Part shown: positions 33,474 to 44,847 of the stretch, in pieces
Position numbering within the stretch: the stretch's first letter is position 1
Layout: every line of letters begins with the position of its first letter
Source of the DNA: Limanda limanda
Lineage: Eukaryota; Chordata; Actinopteri; Pleuronectiformes; Pleuronectidae
Direction of reading: 5' to 3'
DNA: 64,000 nucleotides
Assembly (NCBI RefSeq): GCF_963576545.1
Contig: NC_083649.1
Coordinates: 1,417,454 to 1,481,453 of the forward strand
Made by a program: the position numbers and the translations under genes
Notes under the pieces: generated by a model
The model's database searches: none
What the model was told of the DNA's origin: nothing
The model's input: the letters and a program-made list of their open reading frames with translations, nothing else

Positions 33474-36400
33474 AATTGGTAGCAGAGGATGGTTTTAGAC
33501 GATTGAGAGAGCAGAGTGGAGACAACCAGTCGGGGAGGAGGTTGTCTCTCGGACGGGAAAGAACCGTCCTGAAGTGACTTGTCTTTCCTTGGGAAACTGA
33601 TCAAACAGCTGTACTACTAAAGAGGTGAGCAGAGCCCATTTAATTGAAATCTGCATATTGTTGTGATAGAGAAAACCTACATTTTTGATCAGAAGTCCTG
33701 AGGGTGAGTACAAGTTGCATATGATAGATTTAACAAAGTAATTAAATGGTCTGAAACTGCTGTGTATTGTGCAAATTGTGTTTTTATATTTTAATAACGA
33801 AGTGCCGGCAGCTTACACTGTAAAATAGGTCTAAATAAGTTGGTGTAGGGGTAGCTGAGGAAAAAGTCTCCCACTTAAAAAGAACCCGAGTTAAAATTCA
33901 GCCAGGCGCCCATCAGAAAATTGCTCCGCGACGGCGGTTGATGGGTGAAGACGCACACTGTAAAACAAAAAGCCTGATCTGCAGGTCGGTGTGTGAGTAT
34001 TAGCTACGAATTTAACTCAAATTCGGTCTCCCACTTAAAAAGAAAAGGGTTAAAATAGAAGGACCTATCAATTGGATTACTAAAGTAGAATCAGATGAAG
34101 AAAAACAAAAGGATACCCAGGCATGGATGTCACGTGCCGCCCGTGGATGTTTTTGAGATTGAAATGTCAAGTTATATGAAGGTTTTAACTGCTCTTACTG
34201 TAGCTCTCTCCAATCAGGTCTCCAGGGCCCTGGCGACTGATCCAGAGGAAGCTGCAGAACCGAAAGTGGCGCACCTTGGCACCACCTGACACATTGTACC
34301 CCAGCACTTTCACCTTCCCGCTCATTGGCTGAAATAAGAACTGATTTGAATAATGCTACAGGAGCTTTACAAACCAGACACACCATTGTTTCAATTGGGC
34401 ACAAATAACGGAAGGCTGTTACGAATAAGGATTTGAAAGAGGAAATTACTTATATAAAAATTATTATACTACTATTGATTATATAATATAGAGAGGATGT
34501 GAAGTAACTAGTATGAATGGAAGTGTGTGGCTGTTGGACTGAGTGACTGGTAGAAAACGTTTAGGCGCGGCCCGTTGAATCTCAAAAGAGGGAGTGCGGC
34601 CTCTGCCCGAAATTTAAAAAAAAAACAAGGCAGAGAGCACGCTTGACTGTGAATGTTCGTGCGTCTGTGTCAAGGGAGAGAACTCCAAGATGTGTGTGTC
34701 TGTGGGAGAGAGAGGAGGAGATAAGAAGACTCAAGGTCACTTGGCTGACTGAAGACACAAAAAAACTGACGGAGCGACAAACTGACTGGAAAACGACTTT
34801 TTCCTAAACTAGAGGTGGTATATGCGCTTGCCATCTGATATATGTTGTATGTATGGGTGGGAGGGGTAAATGTGTTTAGGACTTGCCAAAGAAAGATTAA
34901 GACTTGCACAGCAGAGGATGAAAAGTGGGAGGGCCAGAAGCCTTACAGCTTACAACTGGGGTTAAGATCACAAAGAGGCTTGGTTGTTTGTTTCTATGTT
35001 GTTTGTTTGTTTGTTTTTTACTATTGCTTCATTCAGAAGTAATGAATTCCAGAGGGAATTGTTAAAATTACACTTTTTGGCACAAATTTGTCCTTTCAGA
35101 TATTTCCAATATATCTATTAGAGGAAAGGAGAAGGGTTTTGGCGTCAGGGATAACAGTAAAGACCATTTTAATACTTCACAAGTTATTAATTTGATTTGT
35201 AATAAAACTTCAAGGATGAGTGATTAACCAAACCTCACAAAATCACATTAATGTGTCCTTTAAATGCCCATCTCTAAGTACAGTTAATGTGCAATGTGTT
35301 TTCTTTTCTTTCTCTGTTTTTATTATTTTTGAGCCATTTACACCCTTACAAAAGTTTCATCCACAACTGTGGCTTTGTTACAATGAAGATGATAACAATG
35401 TTTTTGTTTTTCTTAGTTGCTGCTCTGATGCATGAGGCCAGTGAAGCTAGACAGAGCTGATCTGCTTTGCTTTGCTCGGGTTTGAGGAGAAGGGAAAATT
35501 GATCTGTTCTCTTTGGAATATAAATTAAATTCCACACTTTCTTTTTTCTTTTATCTTTATTTCACAAAAATGTATGTTGAAACAATAATCGATTATGTCT
35601 GAGGGCATGATCTGGCAACTGTTTCATATCAACTGAAAGATTAGGATTATTGTTTCAAAGGAGGGATTATTGATTGTGTTTTGTTGAAATGCTGTAATGC
35701 TGACTTTTATTTCTTAGAGCTGAAATTATTCATGTGCTTTTTATATCAGCCAATTCAATCATATCAGGAGAAATTCAAACTTAACTTTAAACTTAATTCT
35801 GCGCTGCCTAGAATTAGATATTTTTTTTCAGTTTCACCTGCAGTTGCTTTTATTCCACATTCAAATCATCCATTTAAAATTCAATAGTCAAGACATGTTT
35901 AATCTATTAACAGTTGGAATTTAAACTAGAAGTTTGATTCACCACCATGTAACTCTTGAGAGTCCTAAAAATAATTATGTTTCACCATTTTTAAAGAAGA
36001 AATAAATTAAAATCCAGTTAAAGATCAGAGGTCAAATATACTTTAACTCATAGCGTGTTTCATCTTAAGTGAAAAGCACAACCCATAATACAAGCCCCTC
36101 TGTTTACAGTTTATTGAATGTCATATCTATAATTATATTTACATTTATTTTGGACACTTTAACTTTTTAAATTCAGGCAAGAGGGTTTTTATTTTTTTGT
36201 TTTGCTTTATACGTTATCTTAACATCTTATACTCCTAATTTGAAAAGGTGATGTTAAGCTCGAAATATGGCGGTAGACTCTGAAAATACTGAATAGATCT
36301 CTGATGAAGGAAAACGTGCCTCATCCCCAGCTGTTCTGTGGATGCTGAAGGGGAAACTGATGCTGTACAGCTGAAGCTGAAGCTGAGGACGATGGAGATG

Positions 36401-37064
36401 ACGACGCGACGATGATGATGAGGAGGGGGAGGGGTTTACACTGGATGGGATGAAGGTTTGAGGTACATGAACTCGCCAGTAAGTGGTCACACCCAAAAGG
36501 GGGATTAAAAGAGGGTCTGGAGGGATCTCAAACTTTTAACTATAGTCTGTGTCTGATTGAACTCTTAAGCAATAAAGCTAGGAACAGTTTTAGCTATATA
36601 TTATGCTTCATACAAATGATTTTAATAACTGTTGCTGCTTAGTGTTAATAAATAATCTTTCACCTGTTCTCATTTCTCGTTCTGTATTAAAGCATAATTT
36701 CCTTAGCTGCATTAGACATCAAACAGAGTTCCAGTAGCTGCCTCTCCTGGGGCAAAGTCAGTATGACATTGTTTGGGTTCAGTTTGTTCCGAATGTTTAC
36801 AGTCTGGTTTGTTTTGAGATTTTTGTTTTGCTGCCTGTGATTCTTTTAATCACAGCTAAAGTTTGACGTTTTATTTTAAGATGGATTGTTTGTTTTGAGA
36901 TTTTTGTTTTGCTGGCTGTGATTCTTTTAATCACAGCTATGTTTTGACGTTTTTGTTTTTGTGTTTTACTGAGCATTAAGTTGGGTTTGTTTTTCTACCT
37001 CGCCCTTTTCTGCCCTTTGCCTTCCCCGTGTTGTCCACACCTATTAGGTGTGAAAAGAGGGATT

Positions 37065-37831
37065 TATTGATAATACACCACTATTCACACACACTTTAAC
37101 GTGTGGTCAGATACACATCATGTCCTTTGAGCGTAAACGCACACACATTCACACATAACAGTACGTCATACTTCTTTTCAACTTCAGATGATTCATGCTT
37201 AAACTCTGATACAGGCTTCTCTGCTCCTCAACTTCAGATACACACACACATCTCCAGCTAGTTGATTGAACATTCTCATACTCCGTATCAAACAGGGAGT
37301 CTAATACACAGCAGATTAGAGGTAGGGGAGGCTTTCTCTCACAGTGCTTTCATGAATAACTTCATTATATTGAATTCTGAGATGTCTTCTCTCCTGTGAA
37401 ATTATCAGTCTTAGAATGCTTTGAGGCCGGGACACTATGACCTCACTTCACTTCACACACATACTGAGCACACACACTCAGGCAACATGCTTATGACTTC
37501 TGGTAACCATAGCAATGTCGTGCACGTACAGCGTCATCATCACGCAACGCCAGGAGGAGGACCCAACGCCAGGAGGGCAGGACTTCCTTGTGAAACAGCC
37601 AACGAGGCACTGCCCCGCGTACAAGAACCTCTGTCATGCCCAGTATATCAATATATAAGCTTTGTGCGCACTCTGCCTCAGCGCCATTTTTCCTGTGCAG
37701 GATCAGGGATCAGTGGACCATGCATGATAATTTGCTAGACACCGCAGTTTTCTGACCTGTGACCTCTGAATAAACCTGCTTAATTTTAACTTGAGAACGA
37801 CGCCTCCTGCCTTTGATTTCCACCCGCAACA
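37065..37831 (+). repeat. 3' LTR (unit 3)
   Basis: 767 bp; one 5-bp TTCAC repeat shorter than the unit 1 3' LTR near 37450. Same TATA and AATAAA. Confidence 0.8.
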
Positions 37832-38032
37832 TTGGCAATGTTGTTTTTCAATAAAATAAAACATTTGCATAAAGCAAGCCAATCCACTTTTCCATGTTGA
37901 TAAGAGCATAAAAACGAAAGTAAAATTATGGAAAAAAAAATAAATGAAGGGACATTTGGAATAGATAATAGATACAAATTTGCGATTAATCGCGATTAAA
38001 TATTTTAATAGTTTGACAGCACTAGTTGAAAT

Positions 38033-38826
38033 AAAATGATCTTCTATTAACTAATGTGAAATCAGTGTCAGATCCAGTCAATAGAAACTATCTTCAGAGG
38101 GGAACTTTACACTTTTATACTTTTACACTTTTCCTGGGGTAATGAGTTGGAATCAGTACTTTAACTTTGACACAAGTACTCAAGAAATAATGTGTGTACT
38201 TATACTTCCTGGTGTTAGCCTCACATTAAAGTGATTTTACTTCAGCATCATTAAGAAGAAGATTTAAAAAGAGAGTTTCAGTTTCTACAGGATCAGTGAG
38301 CAGACACACACACACACACACACAAACTCACATACACACAAACACACACACACACACACATACACACACACACACACACGCTTCTACAATCACGAGCTGC
38401 TGCTTTAGAATCAGAATGAAATAAATCAGATGGACGATGTGGAGACACAAACATGATTAGAAGTTTAATAAGAGTCGAGGTGTGAAGACAATATTATTAT
38501 AACACTTTCACACTGCTGCTACTTGATGATAATTATAACAGTAATAATAATAAATGTCAATGTTTTCAGATATGTATTTTCTATACATTATATTAGTACA
38601 ACGTAATGTAACATGTACCTTTTGACACATTTACTTCAATAAAGACTGAATTTGCAGTTTCTCAGTAAAACAATGAAAATGTCATTTACTTTGTTGATTA
38701 AAATCATTTATTTCCTGATTCATTATCACTTTAAAAAAAAGGTTCACTGATGAAAACATAAAAACAGAGAAAACGCATGTTTCCTCTAAATAATATATTT
38801 TAAACTTCACTCTGTTTATATGAGAA
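38033..38826. other. OR 3' flank (unit 3)
   Basis: Nearly identical to 11054-11843, with a slightly longer broken (CA)n at 38304-38380. The minus-strand AATAAA (plus TTTATT) lies at about 38707. No gene seen. Confidence 0.55.
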
Positions 38827-39762
38827 TTATGAGACTTTTCTGGACTGAATCAGTTGAGACAGAAACGTTCGTATCTCTTTGGACTGGACTCCGTAGATGA
38901 TGGGGTTCAAGCTGGCGGGGACGACGTTAAACAGAATGGCGGACAGCTTCCTGTAGTCAGAGTACTGAGGGAAGCGATGCAGAATAACGATAAGCATTCC
39001 ACAAAAGAACATGATCATATACGACATCAGGTGGGTGCTGCAGGTCTTCAGGGCCTTACTGTTCAGAGACTTGCTCTTACTGGTCACACACACGACTGTG
39101 ATCTTAGCGTAGGTGAGAACTATGCTGCCGATAGAAGAAGAGAGCAGGACCACGGTGAACGTGAGGCCGTAGATGTTATTAATAAACACACTCTCACAGG
39201 AGAGTTTGAACAGTGAGGCGTTGTCACAGAACGGGTTCGTGATCACTGTCCTGCATCGGTTCAGTCTTATGGTCAAACCCAGCAGAATCCCCACCAGAAC
39301 AAAGGCCGTGCCCCAGGCAGACACAGTCAGCTTGACCACTATGTTGTTGGTCATGATGGCGGCGTAACGCAGAGGATTACAGATGGCCACGTATCTGTCA
39401 AAGGCCATGATCATCAGTATCGTGTGAGAGGTGGTGGCATACATGTGCGTGGAGAACGCCTGCAGCACACACTCGTAGTAGCTGATGAGGCGCTCGGAGG
39501 GAGGACGCAGGATGTCTGACAGCAACCGGGGCAACATGATGGAGTTTCCCACGATGTCATTTACGGGCATGTTACAGAAGAGCAGGTACATGGGCTGGTG
39601 AAGGTTCTTATCTATGAAAATCACCACCAGGATGCCGATGTTTGCTAAGTTGATGAGGATGTAGGAGAGTAAGAAGAAGAAGAAGACGGGGTAGACAGAA
39701 ACCTGTGTGACCTTTAACCCCTCCAGCTGCAGGGTGTCACTGTTCAACGTGAAGTTTTCCAT
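38827..39762 (-). CDS. Olfactory receptor, intact (unit 3)
   Basis: 311 codons, all OR hallmarks intact (MAFDRYVAICNPLRY, KALKTCSTH, NPIIY). It differs from the unit 1 protein at about 20 residues, concentrated in TM3 (Y108, A109), the TM4 start (N140, I141, K144, V147) and TM6 to the third extracellular loop (F253, I258, V259, I260, Y267, S274, N279, V281, A283). Most of these match the unit 2 pseudogene, but Y267, S274, N279 and A283 are private. Changes in TM3 and TM6 are where odorant contacts usually lie, so this copy probably has a different ligand range. Its TATA box is altered (see promoter entry). Confidence 0.95.
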   Translation of the reverse strand: MENFTLNSDTLQLEGLKVTQVSVYPVFFFFLLSYILINLANIGILVVIFIDKNLHQPMYLLFCNMPVNDIVGNSIMLPRLLSDILRPPSERLISYYECVLQAFSTHMYATTSHTILMIMAFDRYVAICNPLRYAAIMTNNIVVKLTVSAWGTAFVLVGILLGLTIRLNRCRTVITNPFCDNASLFKLSCESVFINNIYGLTFTVVLLSSSIGSIVLTYAKITVVCVTSKSKSLNSKALKTCSTHLMSYMIMFFCGMLIVILHRFPQYSDYRKLSAILFNVVPASLNPIIYGVQSKEIRTFLSQLIQSRKVS

Positions 39763-39982
39763 CAACCTGCAAACAGAAGCTCAAGGATCAGTTTTCACAT
39801 AGTTTAAATAAACAGAGTTTTAACTGCAGACGATAAATCAGGAAAAACATTAGAAATGAAAGAGGATTTAAATGAGACAACATTAAAACAGATGAACGAC
39901 ACCTTCAGTTTCTGTGAAGTTATCAAACACCGAGAGAACAAACTTCTGCTGAAGCCGGGAGCTGGATTCACTTTTATCGAGA
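39763..39982 (-). promoter_or_regulatory. OR promoter with altered TATA box (unit 3)
   Basis: Where the three other copies read CTATAAAAG on the minus strand, this copy reads CGATAAAAG (39971-39979): the first T of TATAAAA is replaced by G. The leader intron acceptor TTCTGTTTGCAG is intact. Confidence 0.6.
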
Positions 39983-40261
39983 AGTCGTAACCAGGGGCAG
40001 GGAACTCGGATCATCTGGGAATTAACCTGAACAACATCAGAGTTCACGTTTAAACTTTTCTACCTGAAAGCAGCAGCTTGATGAGAGTGAGTCTGATGTG
40101 TGAGTGTAAACAAGAGAAAGTTTCCTCCTTCTCTCCCTGAGCGTCTGTTCTCTGGGACTCTGGTGAGTGGGTTCCATCTCCTGAGAGAAGAACTGACTGA
40201 GAGTCACAAACTGTCTCAACCAGCTGCAGCTGGAGAGTGAAGCTGTTCATCAGTTAGAGTG

Positions 40262-40555
40262 ATGCTTTAAAGGAGACATATTATGCCCATTTTACCACAG
40301 TTGATATGGTTTTTAGCTATCCATTAGCTCTGTAGAAATATGGCTACTGGAGACGAAGATACAATCTTGCAACCATATAGTTTTGAACCAGAGTCAGGTG
40401 GGCCGGAGCCTGGCTCAATTCTGGTAGTAATCCCATTTGACGCCATCTAGCGTATCGTTTCTGACATAGAGGAACCACAACAAATCGCGGGAGTTGTTTT
40501 TTCCAGAGTTTTTGGGACGGTAGACATGCTAGATACCCAAATTAACGTGTAGAAG
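40262..40555 (+). repeat. Unclassified transposon-like fragment (unit 3)
   Basis: Copy of 13290-13579. About 7 bp (GACAGAG region) just before it are missing relative to units 1 and 2. Confidence 0.4.
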
Positions 40556-41032
40556 CACTACAAAAGTTATCAAAGATGAACTGGCGGCGCGGGACTCTCC
40601 GGCTGATTTGGACACGTTCATTGCTACTGCTATCCGCATCGACGGGCGCCTCCAGGAACGGAGACGAGAGAGGGCGGGGACAAGTAGTCAACGTAGCCGT
40701 CTACCCTCACCACTTCCAGACTTCTCTGCATCGATCACGAGCGTTCGCAGCGCACCAGCGGCCTCGGCAGGGCCAAGCTGTCATCAGTGTAACATGTACT
40801 GTGGGCAGGGAGGTCAGTATGTGTCATCTTGTCCGGTAAAAGACAGGGCTTACCAGAGATTCCGAGGGCGCTGGTGAGCCACATTACTAGTTCTGAAAAG
40901 CCCTCTTGGCTCCTTATGCACGTCCAGCTCTTCTGCAGAGGACAGACTAATACAGTCTCTGTCTTAATTGACTATGGGACCGACACCAATGTTGTGCAAT
41001 AATGGTTTGGAGTGATACCGGTGATGTGATGC
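40556..41032 (+). pseudogene. Gypsy gag-protease remnant (unit 3)
   Basis: Copy of 13580-14057 with the gag frame open to the same stop near 40877. Same degenerate zinc knuckle and altered protease box. Confidence 0.7.
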
Positions 41033-41885
41033 TGGTGTGCCTTTAGGCGTTCAATAAATTTGGTTATCAAAATAAAATATAAAACATTAATATTTAAAAT
41101 ATTAATATCAAATCATAACTTTAGTTTGTTTAAGTTCTATCGGGGGAACCACCCTTCACAGAAGGGAAAAGATAGCCAATTTATTCATTAAGATCAGTCT
41201 CATTTAGATCTAGTTCAATTAGAAATCTTAATATTAACTATTACAGATTATATAATGAACAGTGAAGGTTCATAGAGTTCTTGACAGTGTAGAGGTTGGC
41301 AAAATTCACTTATGCAACATTAATGACAGGACAAGGTTAAAAGAAAACATTTATTGTAAACATAATAAGTATAAAACACCAATTACTAAACAAAATACTA
41401 ACTAACAAAGATGTGTGTGTGAGTGTGTGTGTGTGTGTGAGAGGGGATCTCTGTTAACTAACAAAGAGAGTCACACCTTCCTGTGGTCTTTTAAGATGGT
41501 CTCTAAGATAGCAGCTCCCCCCCTTCCTCTGAATTGGGGGAGTGGGTACGAACGTAGTGATATGCAGTGTCTGTGAGAATGTTAATTAGAAAATGGCAGG
41601 GTCTGTGTAGAGCTTAACTCACATTAACTTTCATTTAGCTTGTAACTACAATAACACCACATATATCAAACTTTAAAAACACCACACAGAATCAAATAAA
41701 CAGTCTTGCTTAGTTCTAGTATCATTATTAAGCCCAGTATGATACCAGTCCTCCGAAAGGAAGAAAGTTGCTGTGCAGTTCGGTTAGTAGTTCGTCCTGC
41801 CGGCTGTGTGAAGTCTTCTGGCTCGTGTGGTCTCTGCTTCCACGGTTCTGTTGAGCTGTGTAGTTCAGTTGCTTATTGAATCTTT

Positions 41886-44296
41886 CAATAGACGAAAAGC
41901 AGTGTTATTGTCACAGGAAACCTCTTCGGACAGGCCTAATCCCCCTGCATTTACCTACTGTTTCCATGACGTTACCTCAGCGTTCGCCAGTGGCAATAAG
42001 CTGAGGGAAGCGGCGTTTGTGGACTTTATGGGGGATATGGAGAACAAAGGAGAGAGCCGCGGGGGGGCTCGCTGAGCCTCGCGGAGCGATCGCGACGTGT
42101 GATCTAATTAGCATATGAATCGGAGTCAAGCCGCTGGCTAGAACCTCTCTCTACTCACCATTGGAGGATACCACAGACCCTTGAAACTAATGTCACTCGT
42201 GATTGGCTGGTAGAAGTGTTGCTATTGGTCACCTTATGGGTCATTGCAGTGCACACGTGGGGTCATAGCATTCCACACATGGGGTAAGCCCCTCCCACTC
42301 AATATTAATAATAAAAATGTATATATTAATATTTATTATTATTTATTAGTAAGCCTTTACCAAAAGCACTGCAGTTAATTAAAACTAAACATTCATGTGA
42401 TGCTTGATGTTATAGGTGAACATATTGTACAGGGAACAAATGTGAACAAGGTATATGTGGAGTGAAAGCTTTATTTACATACAGCAAAAATATTGTACAA
42501 AAACTCAGGTGAGGCTTGAAATGTTTCTCTGCAGCCTCTGGGTCATGACTTCTTTGTGGGACTCTGTCTGAATCTTCTCCAGTGTGTAGACGTCTGTGGT
42601 GTGTAGCTGTGAGATCAGTGTAGCTTCACGTCTTATATGAAGTGTGGGACACAGGTCGGTGCGCTCCTGGCTGTGGAAGGATGGATCCATGTCATCTGTC
42701 CCGCTTCAATCAGCTGTAAACACATTCAGTAAAATTAGCACAGTTCAATGACAACATACACCTTTACATGTAACTGGAAAATTATTTAATGAATATAACC
42801 TTACCCTCTTTCTTCTCCGACAACTCCTCAATGCTGATGTAAGGTCTGGTCGGATCATACTGGCTCATAGTGTGTCTTACTACGTCATGGACAGGCAGCT
42901 GGAAAACAACACGAGTAACATGAGTTTATTATTAATAAACGGAAATAGCCGCGCTGCATCACCGTTGGAAGATCCACAGCAAAAAAACACCAAAAAATTC
43001 ATAAACAGTTACTTACATTCAATGGCTTACTTTTCCGCATATAGCTCTCACCTTAACTCAGGGACTGTGCGTCCGTCTTCTCCGCCTCGACTCGTCCACA
43101 CCGGGCCCGCGGCTCTGCTTACACACGCACTCATCTTCTCCTCCAGGGAACAGCGTCGTGTCGACTTCAGCAAGTTATTTAACCCGAAAACAGAGTCACT
43201 CGTACGGACAAACAAACTTAACTCAAGCCGGAGTTACTTCCTGTCTGCGGGACACTCGATGCTGCACTGCGTTTACGAGGCTGTGATTGGACGAGCCCAT
43301 CAGCTGATGACGCGAGCGGGTGACGTGAGGTTTTCACAGTAAATCTCCACAACTGTCCTTGTCATGAAGTTCAAATTATGAAGGAATTTCAGCTCTATAT
43401 TGTGTCTTCTTTATATTTAAAATAATAATCAAACTGAGTGGAGATGTATGTTGTAGCCAAACAGCCGGCTGCTGTGTTTTGTCACTGTGCAGTCCATGGG
43501 GGATTAAATATTACACTGAAAAAATAAATCATTAAATCAATGAATGTTTCGTAGCAATTTTGAAAGTAGTGGTGAAAAGATAGCATTTATAATTCATGGA
43601 AAACAGCTTAGTTTGCCATTGACATGTGAATATGATGCCAGTATTTTGGGCGGACAGATATTTTTATGGAAAGCCGGGAGAAGTTTGGAGATTACAGGGC
43701 ACAGACATATCATACCCAGCATAATTTCTTCCTGTTGGGCGGATTGCTGGTGGAGGTGTGGTTAACAAATCCTCTGTGCATTTAACCAGCACAATTGAAA
43801 TAGTGACTGTAATCATGCCACTCTGTACAGTGGTTGAGATTCAGGATTGTTTTGGATGACAATAAAAATTTGAAATAAAGTGCATTGTTTCATTTGACAG
43901 CATTGACCTTTGTTCGTGGTATACAATGTAATTCATTATAGCACACCTACTTATTTAAGAACAATTTAAAATGTCAGGTTTTATATATATTTTAAGCCTG
44001 GTGTACTCAGCCAGATAATTTAGTTGCTGCCTCTTAGAAAAAGGTGTTATCTGCTCTGAGGGGAACTATCCTGATTTGCATTTGTGAAGCTCAGAGCATT
44101 GTCATTTGCATGTGAAAGCCTCCTCTAGGCGTAGGAGCGGGGGGTCACCTCACAACAGATATCAGGCTTGAAAACTGCAGGAAACAGGAGAGTTTCCTTT
44201 GCTGCCTGCAGATTCGTGTGAAAAGCTGTTAACCGAAGAATGTGCCAACACTTTCCTGCGACACATAATGACACAAACGCTTCTTTTCATGCAGTG
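41886..44296. mobile_element. CACTA-type transposon carrying host-gene-like sequence (unit 3)
   Basis: 2411 bp, flanked by TTT (41883-41885, 44297-44299) as in unit 1. Its first bases have mutated from CACTAG to CAATAG. It lacks about 290 bp present in unit 1 (16045-16333), including the plus-strand ATGGCGGC region; the join TTCCGCATATAGCTC lies at about 43036-43047. Confidence 0.75.
42469..43325 (-). pseudogene. Captured host-gene-like module (unit 3)
   Basis: Same layout as 15495-16620: candidate exon 1 at 43134-43052 with donor GTGAGA, middle exon 42898-42805 (one base longer than unit 1; frame MSQYDPTRPYISIEELSEKK), terminal exon ending at TGA 42505, and a poly(A) signal close behind. 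Using the AG just before ATGACATGG as acceptor, the middle and terminal exons join in frame here, whereas unit 1 does not. The first exon still joins out of phase with the middle one. Gene identity unknown. Confidence 0.5.
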
Positions 44297-44847
44297 TTTA
44301 GTTCTTACCTACAGGACATTGCGTCGCTGTAAGGAGTTGGAAAAAGCTTGAGATGTGTGGCGGTTTCCTTGAGAAGATGAGTTGGAAGACTGCACCTTTG
44401 CGCTCCTCTGGTAGAGTTGGATGCAAAGAGAAGATTTGAGCTGGAGGAATCCGGTTTCTCCACTCGCCGATGCAGGAGGAAAGGCCGGCAGCCTCCCCCT
44501 TTGGAGATGCAGGAGAAAGAGAGAGAGTTTGGGGAGGCCTGCTCTTAAATAGGCCCAGTGGCCCTCAGGTCATGTGGCCAGATTGACCAATTGGAATTGA
44601 TCCTTGGAGCACTTCGCACCTCTATGTTAAAAAGCTGAAACAAAGGGCACATGTAGCCTCCTGGGAGTTTGAGTTATTTGACCTTCTCAGGACAAAGAGA
44701 ACACGTTGCACTCTGGGAGATTGAGTTCGCTCCAGCCCATGCGGCATGTGTCTTTCTCAAGACAAAGAACGTGCTTTCAGATTTTGTCCACACATTTAGG
44801 CTGAAAGAGAGGCCTGCTTTTTGCACAAAAACCATGTCCCAACACCA

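Larger units (their letters stand above)
32692..37831 (+). mobile_element. LTR retroelement without recognisable gag-pol (unit 3)
   Basis: Copy of 5708-10852 with the same TTGG flanks (32688-32691, 37832-37835), primer site at 33477, hairpin repeats and purine tract. Internal ORFs are equally short. The small differences from unit 1 are scattered and show no preserved reading frame. Confidence 0.78.
31834..38024. mobile_element. hAT element with nested LTR element (unit 3)
   Basis: Same ends (TAGTGCTGTCA...TGACAGCACTA) and the same target duplication GTTGAAAT (31826-31833, 38025-38032) as unit 1. It is therefore a copy made by segmental duplication and not a separate insertion. Confidence 0.88.
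29518..44698. repeat. Segmental duplication unit 3
   Basis: Begins inside the LINE (equivalent to 2524) without the Gypsy pol part, and otherwise follows unit 1 to its end: LINE, hAT with full LTR element, intact OR, gag remnant, LTR-like repeat with CACTA element. Flanks and nested elements are very close to unit 1, but the OR coding region is closer to unit 2. Confidence 0.87.
41033..44847 (-). mobile_element. LTR-like repeat interrupted by CACTA-type element (unit 3/4 border)
   Basis: Copy of 14058-18132, ends TGGTGT and ACACCA. The nested CACTA element is at 41886-44296. The repeat runs across the formal unit 3/4 boundary at 44698/44699, which is set by where unit 1 enters the window and not by biology. 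Confidence 0.6.
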
